Source: Cumulibacter sp047975195 | Lineage (GTDB): Bacteria; Actinomycetota; Actinomycetes; Mycobacteriales; Antricoccaceae | Assembly: GCA_047975195.1 (NCBI GenBank) | Contig: JBKEDB010000088.1 | Location: 1-47,532 of the forward strand | Reading direction: 5' to 3' | DNA: 47,532 nt | Shown: positions 25,776 through 33,125 of the stretch, in pieces | Layout: each line of letters opens with the position of its first letter | How positions within the stretch are numbered: the first letter of the stretch is position 1 | Notes under the pieces: generated by a model | The model's database searches: none | What the model was told of the DNA's origin: nothing | The model's input: the letters and a program-made list of their open reading frames with translations, nothing else | Made by a program: the position numbers and the translations under genes

Positions 25776-27494
25776 ATGTCGAACGACGGCCAGAACCAAC
25801 CTGAGCGCTCCGCCGATGCTGAACCCACGCGTTCGGACGGTACGGAAAACCCAGCGGGCACGCCCGTCGAGGAGACCGCGTACGCGCGACCAGGCGGGGT
25901 CGCCGACAGTTTTGGATCCACGCCCAGCCCACAGCAGCCCTCGATCGACCCCGGCCCGACGCCATCGATCGGGGAACAGCGGGTTTTCTCGCGTCCTGAG
26001 GACGTCGCCGGAAGTTTCGTGCAACGCCCAGGTACGCCCGCGGTACAGCGGCGGGTGCCGCCACCGCCGCCGGTAGCGCAGGCGTTCGGTCGGCCGTCGG
26101 GCACGGCCGACAGTTTTGCCCCGCGCCCGCCTTACAGCCAGGAACGCCCCACCCAGGCGTCGCCGCCGATGGCGTATCAGCGTGCGTTCGGCCGCCCCGA
26201 GGGTGAGGGCGCGGATCTGCAGCGACAGCCGGGCCGTGCGCCGTACCAACCAGGCGAGTTGCCGTCCAAGGCGTGGTGGGAGGACGCTCCCCGGGATCCG
26301 TGGCGCGACCCGCATGCCGAAGCGGGTTTGCAGCGCGCCCCACGGCTGGCCGAGCACGAGGATGCCGTCGTCGAAGCGACTGTGCAGCAGGACAAGAAGG
26401 GTCGGCGGCGCGTCCGCGTCGGCGATATCCCGGTGCGTCTAGCTGCATTGATCGCCGTGATGACACTAGTTCTGGGCGTCGCCGGCGGCATCGGCGGATA
26501 CTACCTGGGCAAGATCACCTCACAAACCCCGCTCACGACCGCTGATCCCCAATACAACGAGGTCGATAATTCGAAGCCGCCGAGTTCGATCGGTGATATT
26601 GCGCAGAAGGTGCAACCGAGCGTCGTGTCGATCGAGGTGTTGGTCGGTAACACCGGCGGCTCCGGTTCCGGCGTCGTGATCGCCGAAGACGGCTACATCC
26701 TCACGAACAACCACGTCATTTCTATGGCTGCCGATGCCGAGGGCGCCACCATCAACGTGTCATTCGTGGATGGCTCGATCAGTCCCGCCCAGATCGTTGG
26801 TCGTGACCAGAAATCCGACCTTGCGGTGCTGAAGGTGGACAAATCCGGACTCACGCCGATCGACATCGGCCAGTCCAAGAATGTCGCGGTGGGCGATCAG
26901 GTCGTGGCCTTCGGATCGCCGCTCGGGCTCGCCGGAACCGTCACGTCGGGAATTGTTTCGGCTCTGGATCGCCCCATGCACTTGGCCGGCGAGGGCGCTG
27001 ATACGGACGCCTACATCATGGCGCTGCAGACCGACGCCTCGATCAACCCCGGAAACTCCGGTGGTGCGCTCGTCGATGACCAGGGAGCGTTGATCGGTAT
27101 CAACACCGCCATCGCGAGTTTCTCCAGTGGTGAGGGTCAGGCTGGCAGCATTGGTCTCGGTTTCGCGATTCCTGTCGATTACGCGATGGATATCGCCGAC
27201 TCGTTGATCAAGGGCGACGCGCCGCAGCATGGCAGCCTCGGAATCAACGCGCAGTCGGTCTCCGACGGCACCACTGACGGTGTTCTCGTCGTACGTGCCG
27301 ACGCGTCCTCGCCGGCGGCCGAAGCCGGTATCAAAGAGAAGGACGTCATCATCGAAATCGACGGGCAACGCGTCGGCAGCGTCGAAGACGTCAACTCGGT
27401 CACCTATCCGAAGAAGCCCGGCGACACGGTCGAGGTCACGCTGATTTCCGGTGGCGAGCAGAAGACCGTGGAGGTCGTCCTCGGCCAGGCGTAG
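25776..27494 (+). CDS. htrA: Membrane-anchored HtrA/DegP-like serine protease with PDZ domain
   Basis: The 572-residue protein has a long Pro-rich cytoplasmic N-terminus (1-215), one membrane segment (about 219-245), an external trypsin-like protease domain with His313 (TNNHVIS), Asp348 (KSDLAVLKV) and Ser428 (NPGNSGGAL), and a C-terminal PDZ domain (about 475-565). It degrades or processes misfolded envelope proteins. It follows rseA by 38 bp, so it is probably in the SigE regulon. The N-terminus contains four copies of a motif near (F/Y)-x-RP-x-G-V-A-D-S-F at residues 36-46, 71-81, 104-114 and 138-147. Confidence 0.92.
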   Translation: MSNDGQNQPERSADAEPTRSDGTENPAGTPVEETAYARPGGVADSFGSTPSPQQPSIDPGPTPSIGEQRVFSRPEDVAGSFVQRPGTPAVQRRVPPPPPVAQAFGRPSGTADSFAPRPPYSQERPTQASPPMAYQRAFGRPEGEGADLQRQPGRAPYQPGELPSKAWWEDAPRDPWRDPHAEAGLQRAPRLAEHEDAVVEATVQQDKKGRRRVRVGDIPVRLAALIAVMTLVLGVAGGIGGYYLGKITSQTPLTTADPQYNEVDNSKPPSSIGDIAQKVQPSVVSIEVLVGNTGGSGSGVVIAEDGYILTNNHVISMAADAEGATINVSFVDGSISPAQIVGRDQKSDLAVLKVDKSGLTPIDIGQSKNVAVGDQVVAFGSPLGLAGTVTSGIVSALDRPMHLAGEGADTDAYIMALQTDASINPGNSGGALVDDQGALIGINTAIASFSSGEGQAGSIGLGFAIPVDYAMDIADSLIKGDAPQHGSLGINAQSVSDGTTDGVLVVRADASSPAAEAGIKEKDVIIEIDGQRVGSVEDVNSVTYPKKPGDTVEVTLISGGEQKTVEVVLGQA

Positions 27495-27607
27495 CCAGTC
27501 AGCGTTGTGATAGCGAGCGCCGCCGCAAGGACTGCCTGCCGTCGCCCGATCTGCGCCGCGCTGTTAGCGTCTAGGCCGAACTATGTCGTGATTCGGAAGG
27601 ACGTGCG

Positions 27608-28675
27608 ATGCGCAGCGCCAAAGACTTCTTCAAGCCCCTCGCTGTGGGGGCGCCGCAGCCGCTGATGGAAGTACCCGCGCGGCCTTCGCGCGCGATCCAC
27701 TTCTTCGATCCCAGCAACGAGAAGATGGCGGCGAAGGTCCCCGCAATGGTGGGCAAGGTCGACATCCTGCTCGGCAACCTCGAAGACGCCGTGAAGACTG
27801 AGCGCAAGGAAGCTGCTCGCCTCGGACTGGTGAACGTCGGGAAGACGGTCGATTTCGGCGAGAACACGCAGTTCTGGACCCGTGTCAATTCACTGGATTC
27901 GCCGTGGTTCCACGACGACATCACCACGCTCGTCGCCGAAATCGGGGACAAGCTCGATGTCATCATGATCCCGAAGGTTGAAGGCCCCGAGGACATCCAC
28001 TTCGTCGACCGTCTGCTCGCCCAGTTGGAGGCGAAGGCCGGCCTGAAGCGTCCGCTGCTGATCCACGCGATTCTGGAGACCGCCCGCGGCGTCGCCAACG
28101 TCGAGGAGATTTGCGCCGCCAGCCCGCGCATGCAGGGCCTCTCGCTCGGACCGGCCGACCTGGCCGCGGACCGCCGCATGAAGACCACTCGGGTCGGCGG
28201 CGGACACCCGGGCTACCTGGTGCGTCAGGACCCGACGGACGGCGATGTCGAGGGTGAGCGTCCCGTCTTCCAGCAGGATCTGTGGCACTACACGATCTCG
28301 CGCATGGTCGATGCGTGCGTGATGAACGGAATCTTCCCGTTCTACGGGCCGTTCGGCGACATCAAAGACACAGTTGCCTGTGAGGACCAGTTCCGCAACG
28401 CCTTCCTGCTGGGCTGTGTCGGCGCCTGGTCGCTACACCCGGTACAGATCGATATCGCTAAGCGTGTCTTCAGCCCGACTGTCGAAGATGTCGCGCACGC
28501 ACGTCGGGTGGTGGCCGCGATGGGCGACGGTTCGGGTGCCGTCATGCTTGACGGCAAGATGGAGGACGACGCCTCGGTGAAGCAGTGCCTGGTCATTGTG
28601 AAGTTGGCCGAGGACTTGGCTGCCCGCGATCCCGAACTCGCCGAACTGTACGCCACTGCAACTGGAGATAACTAA
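27608..28675 (+). CDS. HpcH/HpaI-family lyase, L-malyl-CoA/beta-methylmalyl-CoA lyase type
   Basis: The 355-residue protein is in the CitE-like aldolase superfamily: substrate-site Arg in TRVNSLDSPWF, metal-site Glu in ILETARGVANVEEI, and LGPADLAADRRMKTTRVGGGHPGY, typical of Mcl1 enzymes from Rhodobacter and Chloroflexus. Those enzymes reversibly cleave L-malyl-CoA to acetyl-CoA and glyoxylate, and beta-methylmalyl-CoA to propionyl-CoA and glyoxylate. Length about 350 fits Mcl1. The next gene is a shorter superfamily member only two bases away, like the lyase plus malyl-CoA thioesterase team. Ribosome site GGAAGGA. Confidence 0.8.
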   Translation: MRSAKDFFKPLAVGAPQPLMEVPARPSRAIHFFDPSNEKMAAKVPAMVGKVDILLGNLEDAVKTERKEAARLGLVNVGKTVDFGENTQFWTRVNSLDSPWFHDDITTLVAEIGDKLDVIMIPKVEGPEDIHFVDRLLAQLEAKAGLKRPLLIHAILETARGVANVEEICAASPRMQGLSLGPADLAADRRMKTTRVGGGHPGYLVRQDPTDGDVEGERPVFQQDLWHYTISRMVDACVMNGIFPFYGPFGDIKDTVACEDQFRNAFLLGCVGAWSLHPVQIDIAKRVFSPTVEDVAHARRVVAAMGDGSGAVMLDGKMEDDASVKQCLVIVKLAEDLAARDPELAELYATATGDN

Positions 28676-28677
28676 CT

Positions 28678-29556
28678 ATGAGCATTGCGACCTACCGCCC
28701 ACGTCGTTCGGTGCTGTACATGCCATCGGCGAACGCCCGCGCGCTGGACAAGGCCAAGGCGCTGCCCGCCGACGCGATCATCTTCGACCTCGAAGACGCC
28801 GTCGCGCCGGACGCCAAGGAAGCTGCCCGTGAGGCTGCCTGCGCTGCGGTCACCTCCGGTGAGTACGGCAAGCGCGAACTGACGATCCGGGTCAACAGCC
28901 TGGACACACAGTGGCACGCCGAGGACATCAAGGCCGTCGCTGCAGCGGGGCCGGACGGTATCGTCGTACCCAAGGTGAACTCGGCCGACGAGGTCCGCCA
29001 GTTGGTCGCGTCCCTGGAGGTTGCTGGCGCTCCGGCGAAGACGAAGTTGTGGGCGATGATCGAGACGCCGATCGCGTTTCTGAACGCGTACGAAATCGCC
29101 TCGGCGTCCGAGCGGCTCGAGGTGCTGGTGATGGGTACCAATGACCAGGCGAAGGAGTTGCACGCCGACCACGTACTCGGTCGGGCGCCGCTGCTGCCCG
29201 GGCTTGGTATGGCGCTGATGGCCGCGCGGGCTGCCGGCAAGGTGATCCTGGACGGCGTCTACAACGACGTACGCGATCCCGAAGGCTTCTTCGCCGAAGC
29301 GGTCCAGGGCAAGCAGTTGGGCTTTGACGGCAAGACACTGATTCACCCGACGCAGGTTGAGCCGACAAACGAGGTCTTCGCGCCGTCCGAGCAAGAAGTG
29401 GCCGACGCTGGCGAGATCATCCAGATCTGGGAGGACGCGCTTCGCGACGGTAAGGGCGTTGCGACGTTCAACGGCAAGATGATCGAGAACCTGCACGTCG
29501 ATAACGCCCGCCGTTCGCTGGAGATCAGTAAGGCGATCGACGCTTTGCAGGCATAG
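28678..29556 (+). CDS. CitE-like HpcH/HpaI-family protein, malyl-CoA thioesterase (Mcl2) or citramalyl-CoA lyase type
   Basis: The 292-residue protein begins RPRRSVLYMPSANARALDKA, the CitE-like N-terminus. It shows IFDLEDAVAPDAKEAAR (metal-site Asp/Glu), RVNSLDTQWH (substrate Arg), MIETPIAFLNAYEIA (metal-site Glu) and GKTLIHPTQVEPTN. Sequences of this kind include (S)-malyl-CoA thioesterase Mcl2 and (S)-citramalyl-CoA lyases; motifs alone do not separate them. Tight coupling to the Mcl1-type gene favours a joint role, with the lyase making malyl-CoA and this enzyme releasing malate. Confidence 0.78.
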   Translation: MSIATYRPRRSVLYMPSANARALDKAKALPADAIIFDLEDAVAPDAKEAAREAACAAVTSGEYGKRELTIRVNSLDTQWHAEDIKAVAAAGPDGIVVPKVNSADEVRQLVASLEVAGAPAKTKLWAMIETPIAFLNAYEIASASERLEVLVMGTNDQAKELHADHVLGRAPLLPGLGMALMAARAAGKVILDGVYNDVRDPEGFFAEAVQGKQLGFDGKTLIHPTQVEPTNEVFAPSEQEVADAGEIIQIWEDALRDGKGVATFNGKMIENLHVDNARRSLEISKAIDALQA

Positions 29557-29598
29557 GCGTAATCTTGCCGGTAGACAGGTAATCCTAGGAGCGCTCAC

Positions 29599-29940
29599 GT
29601 GTTCAGCTCGCTTGGTTGGCAAGAGATCGTTGTGCTGGTCCTGGTCGCATTGTTTATTTTCGGCCCCGACCGGTTACCGGGCGCGGCCAAGCAGGCCGGC
29701 AGCGCGCTGAAGTCGCTCAAGGAGCAGGTAACGGGAGCGAAAAAGCACATCAAGGAGGAGTTTGGTGACGAGTTGCCGAACTTCGACCGCGATTTGCTGA
29801 ACCCCAGGGAGTACGTGCGTAAGCATCTATGGGAGGACGACGAGCCCGCGGTGAGCAAGCCGACGCCGCGCGGGATGAAGGCGACCCAGCAGTTGCAGCA
29901 GACCCAGCAGCCCGCCAAGTTTGACTTGGAAGCGACCTGA
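29599..29940 (+). CDS. tatB: Sec-independent translocase protein TatB
   Basis: The 113-residue protein has a short N-terminal membrane helix (about 5-22, GWQEIVVLVLVALFIFGP) with the conserved FGP hinge and the PDRLPGAAKQAG amphipathic helix that follows. A charged and Gln-rich tail ends the protein. TatB forms the twin-arginine receptor with TatC for folded-protein export. Position downstream of sigE-rseA-htrA matches mycobacteria, but two lyase genes are inserted before it. GTG start with TAGGAG upstream. Confidence 0.92.
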   Translation: MFSSLGWQEIVVLVLVALFIFGPDRLPGAAKQAGSALKSLKEQVTGAKKHIKEEFGDELPNFDRDLLNPREYVRKHLWEDDEPAVSKPTPRGMKATQQLQQTQQPAKFDLEAT

Positions 29941-29954
29941 CCGCCGGACCATGA

Positions 29955-29993
29955 GCGAAGGCCCCGTCCGCTTTGCACGGACGGGGCCTTCGC
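29955..29993. terminator. Strong bidirectional terminator between tatB and mrp
   Basis: Perfect 16-bp arms (29955-29970 and 29978-29993) with a 7-base loop lie between converging genes. Flanking ATGAG/CTCAT extends the dyad. Confidence 0.85.
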
Positions 29994-30065
29994 TGCTCAT
30001 ACCTTCACCGGTCGTACCGTCGCTGGTCATGTGCGCCAGGCGGTCAATGACCGGTGGGCGGCCGG

Positions 30066-31205
30066 TTAGTGGCGCACGGGGCTGATACCCAACGACATCC
30101 CTGCCAGACCGCGTTCGCGGGTAGCCAATCGCGCGGCGATGCTGTGCAGGGCTTCGCCTGCGCCCGACGACGGATCCGACAGGACCAACGGCTTACCGTC
30201 GTCGCCGCCCTCACGTAGGCGCATGTCTAGCGGTACCTGACCTAGCAGCGGCACCCGTGTGCCGGTGGACTGCGTCAGCGAGTCCGCGACAGCCTGACCA
30301 CCACCGGACCCGAACAACTCGATCGGATCGCCGCAGTGCGGGCACGGGAACGCGGACATGTTCTCGATGACGCCGACGATCTGCTGATGCGTCTGGTTCG
30401 CGATTGCGCCCGCGCGCTCGGCAACCTCACGCGCCGCGACCTGCGGGGTCGTGACGATGATCAACTCGCTGTTGGGCAATAACTGCGCGACGGAGATTGC
30501 CACGTCGCCGGTGCCCGGCGGTAGGTCCAGCAGGAGGACGTCGAGGTCGCCCCAGAACACGTCGGCCAGGAACTGCTGCAGCGCGCGATGCAGCATCGGA
30601 CCGCGCCACACGACCGGGGCGTTACCCGGGGTGAACATGCCCACCGAGATCACGGAGACGCCGTTGGCCTGTGGCGGCATGATCATGTCGTCGACCTGGG
30701 TCGGCTGGGTGGTGACGCCGATCATCCGCGGCACCGAGTGGCCATAAATGTCCGCGTCGACGACACCGACCCGCAATCCCTGCTGGGCCAACGCGACAGC
30801 GAGGTTCACGGTGACACTGGACTTGCCGACGCCGCCCTTGCCGGACGCGACGGCGTACACCCTGGTCAGCGAGCCAGGCTGCGCGAATGGGATAACCGCC
30901 TCAGGCTGGCCTCCACGCAGCGTCTTGCGTAACTCTGCGCGCTGCTCATCGTTCATCACGTCCATCTCGACGTTCACGCCCGTTACGCCCCGCACCGCAG
31001 AGACGGCGTTCGTGACGTCCTTGGTCAGGGTGTCGCGCATCGGACAGCCCGCGACCGTCAGGTAGATCCCGACCGTGACCACGCCGTCGTCGGCGATGGC
31101 GACGTCCTTGATCATGCCGATCTCGGTGAGCGGACGGCGAATCTCCGGGTCGTTGACCGTCGCCAGGGCAGCATCGATCGTGCCGCGGTCAATTGCGGAT
31201 GACAT
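30066..31205 (-). CDS. mrp: Mrp/ApbC family Fe-S cluster carrier ATPase
   Basis: The 379-residue protein has an N-terminal DUF59/MIP18 domain (about 1-90, including VAGCPMRDTL) and a C-terminal P-loop domain with the deviant Walker A GKGGVGKSS (122-130). A CPHC motif (Cys288, Cys291) bridges an Fe-S cluster in the dimer, followed by GDPIELFGSGGG. It delivers Fe-S clusters to target proteins. It occupies the Rv1229c position between tatB and the DUF1003 gene. ATG start preceded by GAGG with five-base spacing. Confidence 0.92.
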   Translation of the reverse strand: MSSAIDRGTIDAALATVNDPEIRRPLTEIGMIKDVAIADDGVVTVGIYLTVAGCPMRDTLTKDVTNAVSAVRGVTGVNVEMDVMNDEQRAELRKTLRGGQPEAVIPFAQPGSLTRVYAVASGKGGVGKSSVTVNLAVALAQQGLRVGVVDADIYGHSVPRMIGVTTQPTQVDDMIMPPQANGVSVISVGMFTPGNAPVVWRGPMLHRALQQFLADVFWGDLDVLLLDLPPGTGDVAISVAQLLPNSELIIVTTPQVAAREVAERAGAIANQTHQQIVGVIENMSAFPCPHCGDPIELFGSGGGQAVADSLTQSTGTRVPLLGQVPLDMRLREGGDDGKPLVLSDPSSGAGEALHSIAARLATRERGLAGMSLGISPVRH

Positions 31206-31318
31206 ATGAACCTCGAAATCCTCGATAGGCGGAACATCTCATGATACGTCCCGCGGCATCAGGCGCTACGCGGCGCCGACGTCCTGTGATCAGTCAGTCT
31301 GTCGAGTGTGGATCGCCG

Positions 31319-31867
31319 TCAGGCCCGAGCATCGTCGTCGGACTTACGTGATGGTGACGGCGAAGGTGCGCGCTTCTTCTTGGATTTCGGCTTCTTACCG
31401 CTGGACTCCTCAGCCAAGAGCCGTTGCAACTCGGTGCGCACGAAATCGCGAGTCGCGACTTCGCCGATCGCCAACCGTAGCGAGGCGAGTTCGCGGGCGA
31501 TGAATTCGGTGTCGGCCTTCGACGCGACCGCGCGGGATCGATCCTCTTGCAGCGCGACCTTGTCGCGCGCTTCCTGGCGGTTCTGGGCAAGCAGAATCAG
31601 CGGAGCAGCGTACGCGGCCTGGGTAGAGAAGGCCAGGTTCAGCAGAATGAACGGATACGGGTCCCATTGCAGGGTGATCACGAAGACGTTCAGCAGAATC
31701 CACACGATCACGATCACGGTCTGGATCACCAGATATCGGGTCGTGCCGAAGAACCGGGCCAGGTTTTCCGCGCCGCGGCCGACCGCCTCCGGGTCGAAAT
31801 GGAACCGCACGCCAGGAGAGGTGCCTCCGGGGCGCGACAGGTCGTCGGGATCTACGCGGCTAGGCAT
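31319..31867 (-). CDS. DUF1003 membrane protein
   Basis: From ATG 31867 the protein has 182 residues. It shows the DUF1003 core: ENLARFFGTTRYLVIQTVIVIVW (first membrane helix), WDPYPFILLNLAFSTQAAYAAPLIL (second helix), then QNRQEARDKVALQED and a coiled-coil-like stretch. The C-terminus is Lys/Ser-rich. Function is unknown. The start lies inside the last codons of the MgtE-like gene (8-bp overlap), so translation is probably coupled. GAGG sits directly against the ATG and AGAGG is 12 bases away, so initiation likely relies on reinitiation. Confidence 0.85.
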   Translation of the reverse strand: MPSRVDPDDLSRPGGTSPGVRFHFDPEAVGRGAENLARFFGTTRYLVIQTVIVIVWILLNVFVITLQWDPYPFILLNLAFSTQAAYAAPLILLAQNRQEARDKVALQEDRSRAVASKADTEFIARELASLRLAIGEVATRDFVRTELQRLLAEESSGKKPKSKKKRAPSPSPSRKSDDDARA

Positions 31868-33092
31868 CCTCGCGCCAATCCTCTGGGAGTAGGTGATCGA
31901 GCAGGTCGTCGACGGTGACGGCGCCGACGAGGCGTCCCGCATCATCGACGACTGGTGCGGCGACTAGGTTGTAGGTCGCGAAGTACCGGGCGATCTCGGC
32001 GAGTTCGGTCTGCGGGCTCAGTGGGTCGAGGTCGTCGTAGGTGATCGATCCGACCTGTTCGAATGGCGCCTCACGCAGCAGCCGTTGGAAGTGCACTACG
32101 CCCAAGAAGTGGCCGGTCGGCGTGGTCGAGGGCGGCCGAGCGACGTACACCTGTGACGCCACGGAGGGATTCAACTGTTCGCGGCGAATGCGCGCGAGTG
32201 CTTCGGCGATGGTGGTGTTCGGCGGCAGAATGACCGGTTCCGAGGTCATCACACCGCCGGCGGTGTCGTCGCCGTACGACAGCAACTGCCGCACCGGGGA
32301 AGCCTCGTCGGGTTCCATCAGGCCCAGCAATCTCTCCCGTTCGGCGTCGGGCAGATCGCCGAGCAAGTCGGCGGCGTCGTCGGGGTCCATTTCGGAGAGG
32401 ACGTCGGCGGCGCGTTCGTCCTCCAGTTGAGACAGAATCTCGCGCTGGTCGTCGTCCGGCAGCTCGCCGAGCACGTCGGCGAGACGATTGTCATCCAGCG
32501 CCTCGGCGACCTCTTGGCGACGGCGGTCCGGCAAATCACGAATGCGTGCGGCGACGTCCGCGGGGCGTTGGTCCTCAAACTCTTCCAGGAGGCTGGTTGT
32601 CTCCTGGCTTTCCTTGTCGATCGTGATGCCGCCGATTTCGTGCCAGTCGAGCTGCCGGACGTGACCTCGGCTAAGTCGGTGGGCACGTTCACGGACGGCA
32701 ACCTTCTGCACCAGCCAGTCGCGCGATCGGTTCTGTTCCATCGCGACGTCGACCAGCGTGACCGGCGTACCGGTCGATAACACGGTGACCTGCCGGTCGA
32801 GGAGCTCGGCGATCGCCAGCACTTCGTGCGGGCGCAACTCGAACTTGCGGACGCTGACCGTCCCGGTCGACAGGCGTAACGAACCGTGGTCGGCGGCCAC
32901 CATTTTGCCGATCGGGACGAAGGATTGGCGTCCCCGAGTGATCTCGACGACGAGACCGATGACGCGGGCCGGCGACGAGTCGGTGCGTAAGGTAAGTACG
33001 ACATCGAGCACCTTGCCGACCGGCGCACCGTCTGGGTCCAGCACAGAAAGGCCCGCGAGGCGGGTCAGGTACACGCGGGACGTCGTAGTCAC
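31860..33092 (-). CDS. Soluble PRC-barrel/MgtE-N/CBS protein (Rv1232c-like)
   Basis: The 410-residue protein has three parts. Residues about 1-120 look like a PRC-barrel repeat (VYLTRLAGLSVLDPDGAPVGKVLDV), residues about 165-270 are the MgtE intracellular N-domain with its HEAT-like helical pairs (RRQEVAEALDDNRLADVLGELPDDD and similar), and residues about 280-405 are paired CBS domains (VMTSEPVILPPNTTIAEAL; APVVDDAGRLVGAVTVDDLLDHL). The MgtE transmembrane channel is absent. It therefore resembles a free magnesium- or nucleotide-sensing module, possibly acting on the coupled DUF1003 membrane protein; this is inference. Divergent from the kinase gene by 33 bp. Confidence 0.85.
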   Translation of the reverse strand: MTTTSRVYLTRLAGLSVLDPDGAPVGKVLDVVLTLRTDSSPARVIGLVVEITRGRQSFVPIGKMVAADHGSLRLSTGTVSVRKFELRPHEVLAIAELLDRQVTVLSTGTPVTLVDVAMEQNRSRDWLVQKVAVRERAHRLSRGHVRQLDWHEIGGITIDKESQETTSLLEEFEDQRPADVAARIRDLPDRRRQEVAEALDDNRLADVLGELPDDDQREILSQLEDERAADVLSEMDPDDAADLLGDLPDAERERLLGLMEPDEASPVRQLLSYGDDTAGGVMTSEPVILPPNTTIAEALARIRREQLNPSVASQVYVARPPSTTPTGHFLGVVHFQRLLREAPFEQVGSITYDDLDPLSPQTELAEIARYFATYNLVAAPVVDDAGRLVGAVTVDDLLDHLLPEDWREDA

Positions 33093-33125
33093 GGATCAAG
33101 GTTACCGACAAGGCAGAATGTCCCC

